The notes: a model not told the origin generated them from the sequence alone. Positions 1 to 11,156 are shown, numbered from the stretch's first letter. The stretch is DNA of 64,000 nucleotides from Flavobacteriaceae bacterium (GCA_947457255.1 CANGUZ010000003.1:1-64000), one strand, 5' to 3'. Translations and numbers: made by a program.

Positions 1-3000
1 GATCTATAAAACTTTCGATTTCAAAATTATGACGAACGGTTTCATTGTAAGAATGGGATAAAGTAAGATTTTCAGGATCGTAAATATGTTGCTTTTGTTC
101 TGGACCTCTTTCTTTTCTAACTCCTATAAAATTGATACTTTTAAGCTTAGTATAATCTATTGCTCTGTTTTCAATATTGTCTTTTTCAGCTTGATTAGGA
201 GTTACGTCTAATAATTGCTTCAATTTTATATCTTGATTAAACGGATCGTATTGCGGCGTAATGGTTTGTTCTCCAACAGCATAATTAAACGGAAGGTTGA
301 TTCCCCATTTTTTTGGCAATAATTTTCCTAAACTAAAATTAGTTACGATATTGTACTGTTGAATGGCTTCTCTGCTTCTCTCGTTTGGTCCTTGTTCTAA
401 TGCTCCAAAACCAATAGTACTTAGTTTACCCGTAGCGGAAATAGTAGCAAAATCAGCAATATTAGTATCTATATTTAAGAGTGCTGCCATTCCCCCTTTG
501 TTATCCATTTCGGCCAACCGAAGTTCGTTAAACCATACTTCACCTTTTATTTCTCTTTCTATTAAATCTATTCCTGAAGGATTTTTACCACCACTTGTAT
601 TGTTTTTAACACCAACCATTAAAGTTCGAATTAATCCGAAATTAGGATTCCCTCTTACTCCAATCTTCATTTTGTTTGGACCATCTTTATAGAAAATTTC
701 GTTTGGTGCTAATGGAGGTGAATTTCTCAATAGAATTTTTAATTCTGTTAATGATTCTAAAGACAAATCAATTTCGTTTCCTTCAGGCCAAATTGCTTCG
801 GGTGATGATGCTCCAGGTACTGTTACTTGTAATGGAATTTCTATTTGATAAAAATTATCTGTAAAATCGTTACCAAAACGAATAAAACCAATCATTTCGT
901 TATCTTGTATAGGAGAGGCATCGCCAGGAAGTGCTTCGGCATGCATGAACATTTTAAGTTTCTTAAATTGACGCATGTCTACACTTACATTTTTAAAAAC
1001 TGCTCTCGAATCGCCAGGCTCTAAACCCGTTCCTGCTGCTCTTAAAGCAAGAGATTGCTCATTTTGATTAATAATCGTATTGTTATTAAACAATTGTTCT
1101 CTCACTACTCCGGGAGGAGAGACATATTTTACTGGTTCTCGCGCTCCGTTTTCTTGAATGTTTACCGATTGAACATCGAAATCGGTTTTGTCTTTATCAT
1201 TTTCTTCTTTAACTTCTAAAGGGTCTAATGTATTTAAATATCTTCTCCATTCTCCTCTAACTAGGTCAAGTGCTCCAAAACGAACCGTTATATCATCTTC
1301 AAATCCGGTCATAAAGATTCTCATAAATCGAATCGATCTAAAATCGGTTATAGGGCCAATCTTGTTTTCAAATTGTGTTACAGGAATTTTAAACTGAATC
1401 CATCTGGCTTTTGTAGTTTCACCAAAAGATGCCCCAGGAATTGCAGCTTCAACTGGTAAAACATTAGTCACAAACTTTGTATTTCCAACATCCATTCCTG
1501 GTTTAATGTCAATGCTGTATTCATAATACGCATTATACCCATCCATGGTATTGTCTCTATTGATATCTTCAATATCAGGCAGTGTGTTGCTTCCTCTGTT
1601 AGTATCAGAAATAGTAACAGGAGAGTTCCCCTGAGTTCCGTTGTAACTTTTGTATCGGTCTAAAACACTTCCTTGAGCACTCAAGAAAAACTCATAATTA
1701 TCAGCAGCTGGATCAGGTAAACTAGCAAAATTAGTATAAACATTTCCTTCATTAGCATCTGACAATCCATCTAAACCAATGTCTTGTATAGCTCTATTGC
1801 CTTCGTTAGTATCAAAAGCGTAAACTAAAGATTGCGATGCTGGAACTTTACCCCAAACCGTATCATAAGTTAATTGATTGGTTCCTGCTTCTGGCAAACC
1901 GTTTTCAAATTGTTTTCTACCGTCTTTTAAAATATCTTCTGAAATAGAACCTAGATTAAAATAAATTTTTCCGGTATTTGTACTGGTATTTGGCAAATCG
2001 CCATTTCCTTCTCCATAAGGATCTAAAACCCAAAACTGAATGTACTCTACGTTTCCAAGCTCAAAATTAGTTGAATTTAAGGCTCTCATTATTCCTCCAA
2101 AATTTTCCTTTGGATTGGGTAATAAATTGGTGTCTTTTGCTAATTCATTATTATTATAAGGACCTCTTTCTTTAGGATAATAGGTTAAATCGAGTGTGTT
2201 TATTACTTGTGTCTCACCTAAAGCAATATCTGTTACTGGTAATAATTCTCTGCTAAAAATTCTTCTTGTTTTGTTTAAGGATAAATCGTCTACAGAAATA
2301 CCTGTAGGTCTTTGTTGGTAAAAAATAGGGTCAATACTATACCAATTCAGTTTTGCTCTTTTATCGCCGTATTTTATATCGTTTAAATCAGCTCCAAAAT
2401 CGTTATATGTGCTTTCTGCATCTCTAACTGGTACTGACGATAAACTCCAAGACTGCGGCGAACGCAAATCAATAGTGGTTTGAGAACCCTCGAAGTCATC
2501 AACATAAATAGTAGATTCGCCTTCAAATCTATCGCCTTGTGGTGAATCTGGTTTTAAGAAAGCTACCTCGCCCCTAACCGATAAATTAGAAGGCACATCA
2601 GTATCAATATTGGGCAACTTATTAATTACTCTAGTAAAAAAAGGAACTTCGGTTGAAAAATTAGTATTTGCTCCAAAAATGGTATTGTTAACTGATTCTT
2701 GACCAAAACTTGATTTTTGCGTCAATGGCCTTTCAGTCATTTTTAAAAATGAAGCACCAAGAGTAAAATTTTCAGAAAATTTATGCTCAACATTTACTCC
2801 AAAAAATCGTCTGGTTTGCTGTCCGAAAACAGAGTTATTTTCTACCGAAACCTGAATTGGGGTGTTAGATGCTTTAAGAGCTGGGTCTAATATTTGTACT
2901 CTTCCTGCCTGATAATTTACACTATAATCTATTCCTTCCTGTAAAACTCTTCCGCCTGCTGTTACCACTACTGAACCTTGCGGGACATTAAAAGCACCTA

Positions 3001-5128
3001 TTGGAATTCCGTCTCCTCCTGTAGATTTAAACCTTCCTCTTAATTGAAATTTATTTTTATCCCCATCTTCTAAAGCTAAAGATTGGGTTTTTCGATATAA
3101 ACTTCTGTAGACATATTTTTTCTGATTAGCATTAAATGTGGTAGTTAAATCCTTTGGCTCATTATAATCTTCCGTTGGACTTATTCTTAATTTATCAAAC
3201 AGTAATTTTCCAAAAGGTTCTACGGTAGTAAATATTATTCTTCCGTTTTCTCTATCGACGGTAAGCCCTTGAATAAAATCAAAAAATCCGTCACCGCCAG
3301 CCTGTGGATCATTGTTGAAGTTTAATTTATCGAGATTAAAAACTTTAAGTAATGGAGTCTCAGCAACTTTATCTTCTGGTTTTGAAGGGTCAGGAACTGG
3401 AAAATTTGTGCCTGGAACTGGAGAAATATAATTAATTGGTGATGGGTCTGAATAAAGAATATTAAATTTAAAATCTTGTTGTTCTAATTGAAAAGCTCCA
3501 GGAATTTGATAAATGTTTTTCATCATGATGTTCCAAATTGGCTTTTCGACATTTGTTAAATTACTTTTCAGCATTTTAAGTATTAATGTCTGTGATGTAA
3601 CAGATTCTGGTTGGCCAGTAGTCGGATTAATAGCACCGGCCTGAGTTGCATCTACACCATCGTTACCAAACTCTCCAACTTGAAAAACTTCATTTCCAAT
3701 TGTGTATTGATAAGCCACAGCTAAGACTTCATCGTTTGCCAAACGTTGTTGTAAAGATATGTATCCTAACTGTGTATGAAATGTATATTCGTTTGGAGTC
3801 AGTTTTCGAGCGTTTTCTAATTTTGAATAGTCCTGACCTTCAATTGGAACATTATTAAATCCTGCATTTGAAGTTGCAATATCACGAATGCCGGAATTTA
3901 ACAAACCTCCTCCAGTGGTAATTAATCCTGGGTCATAATCGTTATTTTTGTTGTCGACAGGAGAATTAGTGGGTTTATTAAAAAAATCTGAAGGAACTGG
4001 GTCTAGTGACACAACTTCTTTATTTGATATGCCCGTTAATTCCGCTTCACCCAAATCTTGAAGTGCAATTACATTTCTTAAATTATTATTGTTTGTACTA
4101 ACACGATTTTGACGATTAGTAATCCAAACTTCTAATCTGGTTATTTGTACTCTGCTGTCAATAAAAGGATAATTTTTTAATGACGAATCGTATTTGTTTC
4201 TAAAATATTGCGATAAAAAAAAGTGCCTATCGGCGTCATAATCTAAACCAAACAAATCAAATTCTTGAATGGTTCCTCCGCCTTGAGCAGTAACGGTTCG
4301 TGTTTGCGATTTTTGTTCAGAAAATATACCTGTAACTGTAGTTTTACCAAATTGCAATTGCGCTTTTACCCCAAACAAACTTTGAGCACCTCGAATTAAT
4401 GAACTATTTAAAGGTAAACTCACATTACCAACTTCAATCCTTTGTATGATATCGTCTTCAGTTGGGGTATATTCTAACTTAATTAAATTTTGAAAAGCAA
4501 AAGTAGATTGGGTGTCGTAATTAGCATTTACGTTTAATCGTGTTCCTACTTTTCCTGTCAAACTCATGCTGATTCTTTGTGCAAAATCAAAATTAGTAAC
4601 CGATCTATTTCTAGGCGAAAAAGCTGGGTTGTCTTGTTTAGAATGACGAAAACCCAAATCTACCTCAACAGAACCTGTGGGCTTTACATCGATAGTGTTG
4701 CTGCCAAAAATTGATTCAAAGAAACTTGAATTGACATAATATCTTGGCAATAAATCCTTTTTTGCCTCTTCGCTACCTTCCTTTTTCCCATCGATTGCAT
4801 CAGATTTCTTTTTGAAATAATTGCGCATCGACTCCCTCAAAACTAGTTGTTCGTACTCTTTTGGAGTTAGGATTATGGGGTAATTAATATTAAAGCCATC
4901 TACACTATTGGTATAGATGTACCTGTCAGTAACAGGATCATAAGTGTAGGCTTCAATAATACTAGGAGGGTTTTTAAGTTCTAATCCTCCTTTTGTATAT
5001 CCTTTTACGATAGTGTCTTGAATGGGCTCGGTTTCTTGAGCATTTGTTTCAATACTAAAAGCTAAAAATAGTAAGCAAATACTAATTCTTGAAATAAATA
5101 AAAAAAATTTTAAATAATATGTTTTCAA
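1..5128 (-). CDS. sprA: Cell surface protein SprA (gliding motility / T9SS translocon), N-terminal ~1709 codons; C-terminus beyond window edge
   Basis: Manual reverse translation from a TTG at 5128: LKTYYLKFFLFISRISICLLFLAFSIETNAQETEPIQDTIVKGYTKGGLELKNPPSIIEAYTYDPVTDRYIYTNSVDGFNINYPIILTPKEYEQLVLRESM...VDLGFRHSKQDNPAFSPRNRSVTNFDFAQRISMSLTGKVGTR; same frame still open at position 2 (…TLSHSYNETVRHNFEIESFID). Signal peptide, SprA-like N-terminus, ruvA immediately upstream. Confidence 0.9.
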   Translation of the reverse strand, partial: MKTYYLKFFLFISRISICLLFLAFSIETNAQETEPIQDTIVKGYTKGGLELKNPPSIIEAYTYDPVTDRYIYTNSVDGFNINYPIILTPKEYEQLVLRESMRNYFKKKSDAIDGKKEGSEEAKKDLLPRYYVNSSFFESIFGSNTIDVKPTGSVEVDLGFRHSKQDNPAFSPRNRSVTNFDFAQRISMSLTGKVGTRLNVNANYDTQSTFAFQNLIKLEYTPTEDDIIQRIEVGNVSLPLNSSLIRGAQSLFGVKAQLQFGKTTVTGIFSEQKSQTRTVTAQGGGTIQEFDLFGLDYDADRHFFLSQYFRNKYDSSLKNYPFIDSRVQITRLEVWITNRQNRVSTNNNNLRNVIALQDLGEAELTGISNKEVVSLDPVPSDFFNKPTNSPVDNKNNDYDPGLITTGGGLLNSGIRDIATSNAGFNNVPIEGQDYSKLENARKLTPNEYTFHTQLGYISLQQRLANDEVLAVAYQYTIGNEVFQVGEFGNDGVDATQAGAINPTTGQPESVTSQTLILKMLKSNLTNVEKPIWNIMMKNIYQIPGAFQLEQQDFKFNILYSDPSPINYISPVPGTNFPVPDPSKPEDKVAETPLLKVFNLDKLNFNNDPQAGGDGFFDFIQGLTVDRENGRIIFTTVEPFGKLLFDKLRISPTEDYNEPKDLTTTFNANQKKYVYRSLYRKTQSLALEDGDKNKFQLRGRFKSTGGDGIPIGAFNVPQGSVVVTAGGRVLQEGIDYSVNYQAGRVQILDPALKASNTPIQVSVENNSVFGQQTRRFFGVNVEHKFSENFTLGASFLKMTERPLTQKSSFGQESVNNTIFGANTNFSTEVPFFTRVINKLPNIDTDVPSNLSVRGEVAFLKPDSPQGDRFEGESTIYVDDFEGSQTTIDLRSPQSWSLSSVPVRDAESTYNDFGADLNDIKYGDKRAKLNWYSIDPIFYQQRPTGISVDDLSLNKTRRIFSRELLPVTDIALGETQVINTLDLTYYPKERGPYNNNELAKDTNLLPNPKENFGGIMRALNSTNFELGNVEYIQFWVLDPYGEGNGDLPNTSTNTGKIYFNLGSISEDILKDGRKQFENGLPEAGTNQLTYDTVWGKVPASQSLVYAFDTNEGNRAIQDIGLDGLSDANEGNVYTNFASLPDPAADNYEFFLSAQGSVLDRYKSYNGTQGNSPVTISDTNRGSNTLPDIEDINRDNTMDGYNAYYEYSIDIKPGMDVGNTKFVTNVLPVEAAIPGASFGETTKARWIQFKIPVTQFENKIGPITDFRSIRFMRIFMTGFEDDITVRFGALDLVRGEWRRYLNTLDPLEVKEENDKDKTDFDVQSVNIQENGAREPVKYVSPPGVVREQLFNNNTIINQNEQSLALRAAGTGLEPGDSRAVFKNVSVDMRQFKKLKMFMHAEALPGDASPIQDNEMIGFIRFGNDFTDNFYQIEIPLQVTVPGASSPEAIWPEGNEIDLSLESLTELKILLRNSPPLAPNEIFYKDGPNKMKIGVRGNPNFGLIRTLMVGVKNNTSGGKNPSGIDLIEREIKGEVWFNELRLAEMDNKGGMAALLNIDTNIADFATISATGKLSTIGFGALEQGPNERSREAIQQYNIVTNFSLGKLLPKKWGINLPFNYAVGEQTITPQYDPFNQDIKLKQLLDVTPNQAEKDNIENRAIDYTKLKSINFIGVRKERGPEQKQHIYDPENLTLSHSYNETVRHNFEIESFID

Positions 5129-5131
5129 GTA

Positions 5132-5728
5132 TTATAAATTTTTTAAAGCTTGTTTAATTATTGATTCAACGGTGGCTTCAGAATCTAAATTGACAATTTT
5201 ATCGACTACTTTTTCTGCTAATTTTTTGTTAAAACCTAAAACCTCTAGAGCACATAACGCTTCTTCCTTATTTGTATTGTTTTGAAACATGGAAACTTCA
5301 TCAATATCATATAGTTTTAACACTTTATCTTTTAAATCTAATATGGCTCTTTGTGCGGTCTTCATTCCAATTCCTTTGATGGACTGAATGGTTGCAACGT
5401 CTCCAACTGCCAAAGCTTGAATAATTTGTTTAGGCTCGAGTGAAGACAACATCGTTCTGGCAATACTGGCTCCTATACCAGAAACAGACAATAACATCTT
5501 AAAAATTTCTCGTTCTGACTTTTCTACAAACCCAAATAAAGTATGAGAATCCTCTTTTATTTGTAAATAAGTAAATAATTTTATGGTATCTGTCTGAGGT
5601 ATTAATGAATATGTATGTAAAGAAATATTTACATGATAACCAACACCGCCACAGTCTATAATGACTTCAGTTGGTGTTTTCTCTATTAATTTTCCTTGTA
5701 AATGTGCTATCATTATATGTTTGTGCAA
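5132..5728 (-). CDS. ruvA: Holliday junction branch migration protein RuvA
   Basis: MIAHLQGKLIEKTPTEVIIDCGGVGYHVNISLHT...LLSVSGIGASIARTMLSSL; GIGMKTAQRAILDLKDK HhH motifs. Likely start at the internal Met of MIAHLQGK. Confidence 0.95.
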   Translation of the reverse strand: MHKHIMIAHLQGKLIEKTPTEVIIDCGGVGYHVNISLHTYSLIPQTDTIKLFTYLQIKEDSHTLFGFVEKSEREIFKMLLSVSGIGASIARTMLSSLEPKQIIQALAVGDVATIQSIKGIGMKTAQRAILDLKDKVLKLYDIDEVSMFQNNTNKEEALCALEVLGFNKKLAEKVVDKIVNLDSEATVESIIKQALKNL

Positions 5729-5776
5729 TCAAATTTAACAAAAAATATGAACTGCAATTATTTTGTGAAATTAGGT

Positions 5777-8074
5777 TTAAAATTTTATTTCAAAATCTTT
5801 AAGCCGACTCATTTTTTCTTGAGCATCTACAACTGCTACCGCAGCCATGTTTACCATTTCTTCAACACTTGCCCCTAACTGAAAAATATGGACTGGCTTT
5901 TCCATTCCTAACATTATTGGGCCAATGGAATCAACTTTATACAACTCTTTTAATAATTTGTAAGTAATATTTGCCGATTCTAAATTTGGAAAAATTAAGG
6001 TGTTTACTTTTTTATCTGCTAATTTAGAAAAAGGAAATTTTGCCTTTAACATATCTGAATTCAAAGCAAAATCAGCTTGAATCTCTCCGTCAACAACTAG
6101 GTCTGGAAAAAATTTATGCAAGTAGGCAACTGCTTCTCTTACTTTTGAAGTGCTTTCGTTATCAGAAGATCCAAAATTAGAATAGGAAACCATTCCAATT
6201 ACAGGTTCCATTCCAAACATTCTAACGGTGTTAGCGGTCATCAAAGCAATTTTTGCCAAGTCATCAGCAGAAGGATTTGGATTGATGGCTGTGTCAGACA
6301 AGAACATTGGTCCTCGATTGGTCATCATCATATTCGCAGTAGCAAAAATGGTGATTCCTGGCGCTTTACTTATTAACTGCATCATTGGTTTTACTACCGA
6401 TGGATAACTTCTAGAATATCCAGTGACTAATGCATCGGCTTCGCCTTCATTTACCATCATCGCACCAAAATAATTTCGTTCGCGCATCCACTTTTCTGCG
6501 TCTAATAATGAAATTCCTTTGCGCTGTCTCGATTTCCAAAAAATTTCAGCAAAATGCAATCTTCTTTTGTCCTCTTCTTTATTTTTAGGATCATAAATAG
6601 GAACTTCAACATCAAAACCCAATTCTTTTTTTAGTTCTAAAATGATTTCTTTGTTTCCTAACAAAATTGGGAATCCTATTCTTTCTTCTAAAACAATCTG
6701 TGCCGCTTTAAGTACATCAAGATGATCGGCTTCTGCAAAAATAATGCGTTTTGGATCGTTCTTGGCTCTATTTGTTAAAAGACGCACCATTTTATTATCA
6801 GAGCCTAAACGGTCTAACAATTGTTCTTCATACAAATTCCAATCTTCGATAGGCTGAAGTGCCACACCAGATTCCATCGCCGCCTTAGCCACAGCAGGCG
6901 CCACTTTAGTTATTAATCTTGGATCAAATGGCTTAGGAATAATATAATCGCGGCCAAAAACAAGTTTAGTTTCTCCATAAGCAATATTTACTTGCTCTGG
7001 CACACTTTCTTTAGCTAAAGCTGCAAGGGCTCGAACCGCAGCCATTTTCATAGCTTCGTTAATTTTTGTTGCACGAACATCTAATGCTCCACGAAAAATA
7101 TACGGAAAACCAAGTACATTATTTACCTGATTAGGATGATCGGACCGCCCTGTTGCCATAATAATATCTTTTCGAGTAGCAATAGCTAAATCGTAAGCTA
7201 TTTCGGGATCAGGATTTGCCATTGCAAAAACAATAGGATTGTTAGCCATTCCCAATAACATTTGTGGCGTCATGATATCTCCTGATGATAATCCTAGAAA
7301 AATATCAGCTCCTTTTAAGGCTTCTTCTAGAGTTATTGCTTCAATATTTTGAGCATACTTTTGTTGTAAATTAGATAATGAAGGGTTGTTTTTTGTTAAC
7401 AGTCCTTTGCTATTGAACATAAATATATTCTCCTCTTTTACCCCCAATAACACATATAAATCGGCACAAGCTAATGCTGCAGAACCTGCTCCTGAAACTA
7501 CCATCTTTACATCTTCAGCTTTTTTATTGGCCAATTCTAGCGCATTTATTAATGCTGCCGAGGAAATAATTGCAGTACCGTGCTGATCATCGTGCATAAC
7601 TGGAATATTTAATTCGGCTACCAAACGTCTTTCAATTTCGAAAGACTCAGGTGCTTTTATGTCTTCTAGATTGATTCCACCAAAAGTTGGCGCAATATTT
7701 TTTACCGTTTGTATGAATTCTTCTACATCTTTAGTTCCGATTTCGATATCAAAAACATCAATATCAGAAAAAATCTTGAACAATAATGCTTTTCCTTCCA
7801 TTACTGGTTTAGAAGCCTCAGGACCTATATCGCCTAATCCTAACACAGCAGTTCCATTGGTTATAACAGCAACTAAATTCCCTTTTGCCGTATATTTATA
7901 TACGTCGTTTACATCATTTGCTATTTCTAAACAAGGTTCAGCCACACCTGGCGAATAGGCTAATGACAAATCTCTTTGTGTAGCATATTTTTTGGTAGGT
8001 ACAACTTGTATTTTTCCCGGTGTAGGTTTGGCGTGATATAGTAAGGCTTCTAATCTTTTGCTGTTCTTATCCAT
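5777..8074 (-). CDS. maeB: NADP-dependent malic enzyme with C-terminal phosphotransacetylase-like domain
   Basis: 765 aa; YSPGVAEPCLEIANDVNDVYKYTAKGNLVAVITNGTAVLGLGDIG malic enzyme motif plus PTA-like C-terminal half (VTGYSRSYPSVVKPMMQLI). Confidence 0.95.
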   Translation of the reverse strand: MDKNSKRLEALLYHAKPTPGKIQVVPTKKYATQRDLSLAYSPGVAEPCLEIANDVNDVYKYTAKGNLVAVITNGTAVLGLGDIGPEASKPVMEGKALLFKIFSDIDVFDIEIGTKDVEEFIQTVKNIAPTFGGINLEDIKAPESFEIERRLVAELNIPVMHDDQHGTAIISSAALINALELANKKAEDVKMVVSGAGSAALACADLYVLLGVKEENIFMFNSKGLLTKNNPSLSNLQQKYAQNIEAITLEEALKGADIFLGLSSGDIMTPQMLLGMANNPIVFAMANPDPEIAYDLAIATRKDIIMATGRSDHPNQVNNVLGFPYIFRGALDVRATKINEAMKMAAVRALAALAKESVPEQVNIAYGETKLVFGRDYIIPKPFDPRLITKVAPAVAKAAMESGVALQPIEDWNLYEEQLLDRLGSDNKMVRLLTNRAKNDPKRIIFAEADHLDVLKAAQIVLEERIGFPILLGNKEIILELKKELGFDVEVPIYDPKNKEEDKRRLHFAEIFWKSRQRKGISLLDAEKWMRERNYFGAMMVNEGEADALVTGYSRSYPSVVKPMMQLISKAPGITIFATANMMMTNRGPMFLSDTAINPNPSADDLAKIALMTANTVRMFGMEPVIGMVSYSNFGSSDNESTSKVREAVAYLHKFFPDLVVDGEIQADFALNSDMLKAKFPFSKLADKKVNTLIFPNLESANITYKLLKELYKVDSIGPIMLGMEKPVHIFQLGASVEEMVNMAAVAVVDAQEKMSRLKDFEIKF

Positions 8075-8099
8075 TAGAATAATTTTATGTTTCGACCTA

Positions 8100-8107
8100 C
8101 AAAGGTA
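8100..8107 (-). promoter_or_regulatory. Candidate Bacteroidota -7 element TACCTTTG (consensus TAnnTTTG) for maeB
   Basis: CAAAGGTA on + strand = TACCTTTG on -, 26 bp upstream of the maeB ATG (8074). Confidence 0.5.
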
Positions 8108-8295
8108 AAAGTCTAGATGTAAAAAGGAAATTTTTAAGGAGATAGTTTTGCAAAGTTTTCATATATTCTTTGCGGTTTTAAAATACAAATATCAATATAT
8201 TCAAATAATAATTAGTATTGCATCAGTCATAGCAACCTTAATTTTCAAAAAAATGTTTTTTTACACACGATTATTTATTAAAAAGTGACTCTAAA

Positions 8296-11109
8296 TTACT
8301 TCAACACTTCTTTAATAGGAGTTTCAGGGATTACTGTTGTTGTTTGAGGCTCTACATATTCTGTTTCCTGTAAATCTTCGGTTTGTTTTCCTAGTTTTAC
8401 TTTAGGGTTTTCTTGAGTTCCCGTTATGGTCATAGGGATTCCTAGAATACCTAGTGGAGGTAATCCTAAACGCATTTTAATGTTTAACTTGCCATCAAAA
8501 CTTGTAGTTCCTTCAATACGTGGTCGAAAACCAGCCACTTTAAATTTAAAACGCTCAATAGTAATGATATTATTCTTGATTGTGGAATTAATATCTACTT
8601 CAGACACATCTGGATTTTTAATAGCTTCAGTATCGGTTTTCTTGCTAACCGCACTAAACATTTTAAAACCCATCATTTTTACTTTTTTTACGGATAGTTT
8701 TCCCCCACCAACTAAAGACGGATAAATAGGCTGCATGTTTCCATCTAATTTTCCGTTTACTTTGTAATCTAATGAAACAATTCCTTCAGCTTTTTCAGCA
8801 GCGGTTGCCATTTCTCGAAACATTTTTATTTCATTATAAGCTCTTTTTATATCAAAGTCTTTGGCTAACACTTTAAAATCGAAAAAGGCTCTGTTCGAAG
8901 TTTCATTATAGTAAAGAGCATTCATATTTACATTGCATCCAATAATATTTAAAATGGAGTTACTAAGATTTAATTTGCCCTGATTCATACTAAGATTCCC
9001 TTTAGATTCATGTATATTGAGTTCTCCAAAAGTTATTTTTTTAGCAGTAGCAGAAAGATTTAAATCGAGATTAGAAGGAATTATAATTACTCCAGTTTCT
9101 GTTGCCGTTGGGGTTTTGTTTTCATTAGTTTTAAGTTCTGTTTTTTGGGTTGAGGGAACCGTCATGAACTCATCTACATTGATAAAATTTGAGCTAAATG
9201 TAAAATTGCCTTTTAAAACAGCAGCTTCAGATAAAGCAAAATTGATTACGTTTTGCATGTATCCATTCATATTAAAATCTGAAGCTCCATAAGTGGCTGT
9301 AAAATTATTAAAGCTCATTTTATCCTGATAAAAAGTGAATAAACCCTCCTTAATTATAAATGGCTTTGGTAAATATTCGGTTGTGGTTTTAATATTTTTA
9401 AGTAGCAAAGTTCCGCTATTATTAAGTTTGCTATAATTGCCTTTCATGGCTTCGCTTTGTTTTCCTTGAAAAGCGACATCGGCTTTTATATAGCCTTCTA
9501 AATCCAATCCTTTTTTAGAGAACACTTTATAGATTTTAGCAATGTCTAACTCCCCTTTTGCCTTAACATCATATGAAATATCTTCAAAATTCTGAAAACT
9601 AGCATTCAACAGTACAGGTTTTCCTTCAAAAACAAAAGAAGCTGGAGTTACAGCAACTTTCAAATCTTTGAGCGCGCCATTTGAATTGGAAATTTTTGCA
9701 ATGAGATTAATATTTTCAATTGGATTAGGGTAATATTGAGTTTTGATTGTAGTGTTTTTTAAATTAACATACCCTTTAGTTACTGGAAATAAGTTATTGT
9801 TTTTGTTATACTGACCTTTAGAATTAATATCCATTTTGAGCATTCCTTTTATGTCCATATTTTCAAAACCAAAGGCACGATCCATTTTTTGTAAATCTAA
9901 TGAAGCTTTAATTTTAGCATCAATAGCGGGGTTTTTAAGACCTGTTGTTTTTACTATTGCTTTTAAATAATCATTACCAACATTAAAAAAGATAGAATCG
10001 AGGTTTACTTTTAGTTTTTCAGTGTCTAGTGACGGTAATTTAGTGTCAAAATTTAAAAACAGATTCGTTACTGGAAGTGGTGCATCTTTATAATCTATTT
10101 TCCCCTCTCTAATTTTCATATTGAAAGCCAAATCGGGTTTTGAATTTGTTGCAGCAATGTACTTTCCTTTTAAAGTTAATGACAAATCGGTATTGCCTTT
10201 TACTTTGGTTTTGTCTAACCAAGTAACATATTGAGGAGGAAGTGCGGTAAAAAAATCATTGAGTTTACTGTCTTTAGATTCGATGGTAAAATCTAAATTA
10301 TAACCGCTTTTTAAGAAATCTAATTTCCCAATGAATTGTACAGGTAGCTTATTGATTTTTAAATCATTTTCTTGAAACACAAAAGACAACGAATTCGTGT
10401 TGATTTTAGTTATTAAATCGGCTTTTACGTTTTTGTTTTTTAAATAGGTTTCGTTACCAAAAGTAAAATCGAGAGAATCAATTTCAGCATTAGTATACAA
10501 ATCGAAAATCGATTGGTCTAAGTTCCCTTTACCAATATAATTAAAACCTCTTGCATCGATGCTAATTTTAGCCGATTTATCGTTATAGACTAATCTACAA
10601 TTATCAATATCTATTTTATCTAATTTAATTGAGGTTGCCGCATCATCATCTTTTATAGTTTCTTTTTTATCAGATACATAAACATTATAATTGGCTTCAC
10701 CTTTTTCGTTGACTTTTACATTTATTAATGCATTTGAGAGGAAAATCTTGTCGATTTGAACTTTTTTATTAAAAATCAAACTGGTAATATTTATTCCAAA
10801 TGCTATTTCGTTAGCTTTAATTAAATTTTCATTCTTGTAGGGAGCTGAGCCGTTTAGCGAAAACTCTTTTAAAGTAAGTGTTAATGATGGAAAATGATTA
10901 AAAAAAGAAAGATTGGCTTCTTTAAAATTTAATTCGCCATCTAGTTTTTCGTTAGCGAATTTTTTAATCTCTTTTTCAATTTTTTTAGGAAAAGCTAACG
11001 GAAACACTATCATAAATAGCATTAGTAAACCAATTATAATTCCAAAAATTTTTGCGGATTTTATTGCTATTGATTTCATAAGACATTTTATAAACAACAA
11101 ATCTAACAT
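8296..11109 (-). CDS. AsmA-like family protein (large inner-membrane/periplasmic protein)
   Basis: 937 aa, N-terminal TM (FGIIIGLLMLFMIVFPLAF), AsmA-like repeats and C-terminal domain (VGGGKLSVKKVKMMGFKMFSAVSKKTDTEAIKNPDVSEVDINSTIKNN). Confidence 0.85.
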   Translation of the reverse strand: MLDLLFIKCLMKSIAIKSAKIFGIIIGLLMLFMIVFPLAFPKKIEKEIKKFANEKLDGELNFKEANLSFFNHFPSLTLTLKEFSLNGSAPYKNENLIKANEIAFGINITSLIFNKKVQIDKIFLSNALINVKVNEKGEANYNVYVSDKKETIKDDDAATSIKLDKIDIDNCRLVYNDKSAKISIDARGFNYIGKGNLDQSIFDLYTNAEIDSLDFTFGNETYLKNKNVKADLITKINTNSLSFVFQENDLKINKLPVQFIGKLDFLKSGYNLDFTIESKDSKLNDFFTALPPQYVTWLDKTKVKGNTDLSLTLKGKYIAATNSKPDLAFNMKIREGKIDYKDAPLPVTNLFLNFDTKLPSLDTEKLKVNLDSIFFNVGNDYLKAIVKTTGLKNPAIDAKIKASLDLQKMDRAFGFENMDIKGMLKMDINSKGQYNKNNNLFPVTKGYVNLKNTTIKTQYYPNPIENINLIAKISNSNGALKDLKVAVTPASFVFEGKPVLLNASFQNFEDISYDVKAKGELDIAKIYKVFSKKGLDLEGYIKADVAFQGKQSEAMKGNYSKLNNSGTLLLKNIKTTTEYLPKPFIIKEGLFTFYQDKMSFNNFTATYGASDFNMNGYMQNVINFALSEAAVLKGNFTFSSNFINVDEFMTVPSTQKTELKTNENKTPTATETGVIIIPSNLDLNLSATAKKITFGELNIHESKGNLSMNQGKLNLSNSILNIIGCNVNMNALYYNETSNRAFFDFKVLAKDFDIKRAYNEIKMFREMATAAEKAEGIVSLDYKVNGKLDGNMQPIYPSLVGGGKLSVKKVKMMGFKMFSAVSKKTDTEAIKNPDVSEVDINSTIKNNIITIERFKFKVAGFRPRIEGTTSFDGKLNIKMRLGLPPLGILGIPMTITGTQENPKVKLGKQTEDLQETEYVEPQTTTVIPETPIKEVLK

Positions 11110-11156
11110 TCTTTACTATGATAGGCAAACTATTTATTATAGCAAAAGAACATTAA

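Noticed and set aside
363-3858. Plus-strand ORFs 363..692, 676..864, 1188..1397, 3646..3858
   Set aside because: Antisense to the continuous SprA reading frame; low-complexity, no recognisable protein features.
7386-9292. Plus-strand ORFs 7386..7586, 7659..7958, 8426..8725, 9017..9292
   Set aside because: Antisense shadows of maeB and the AsmA-like gene.
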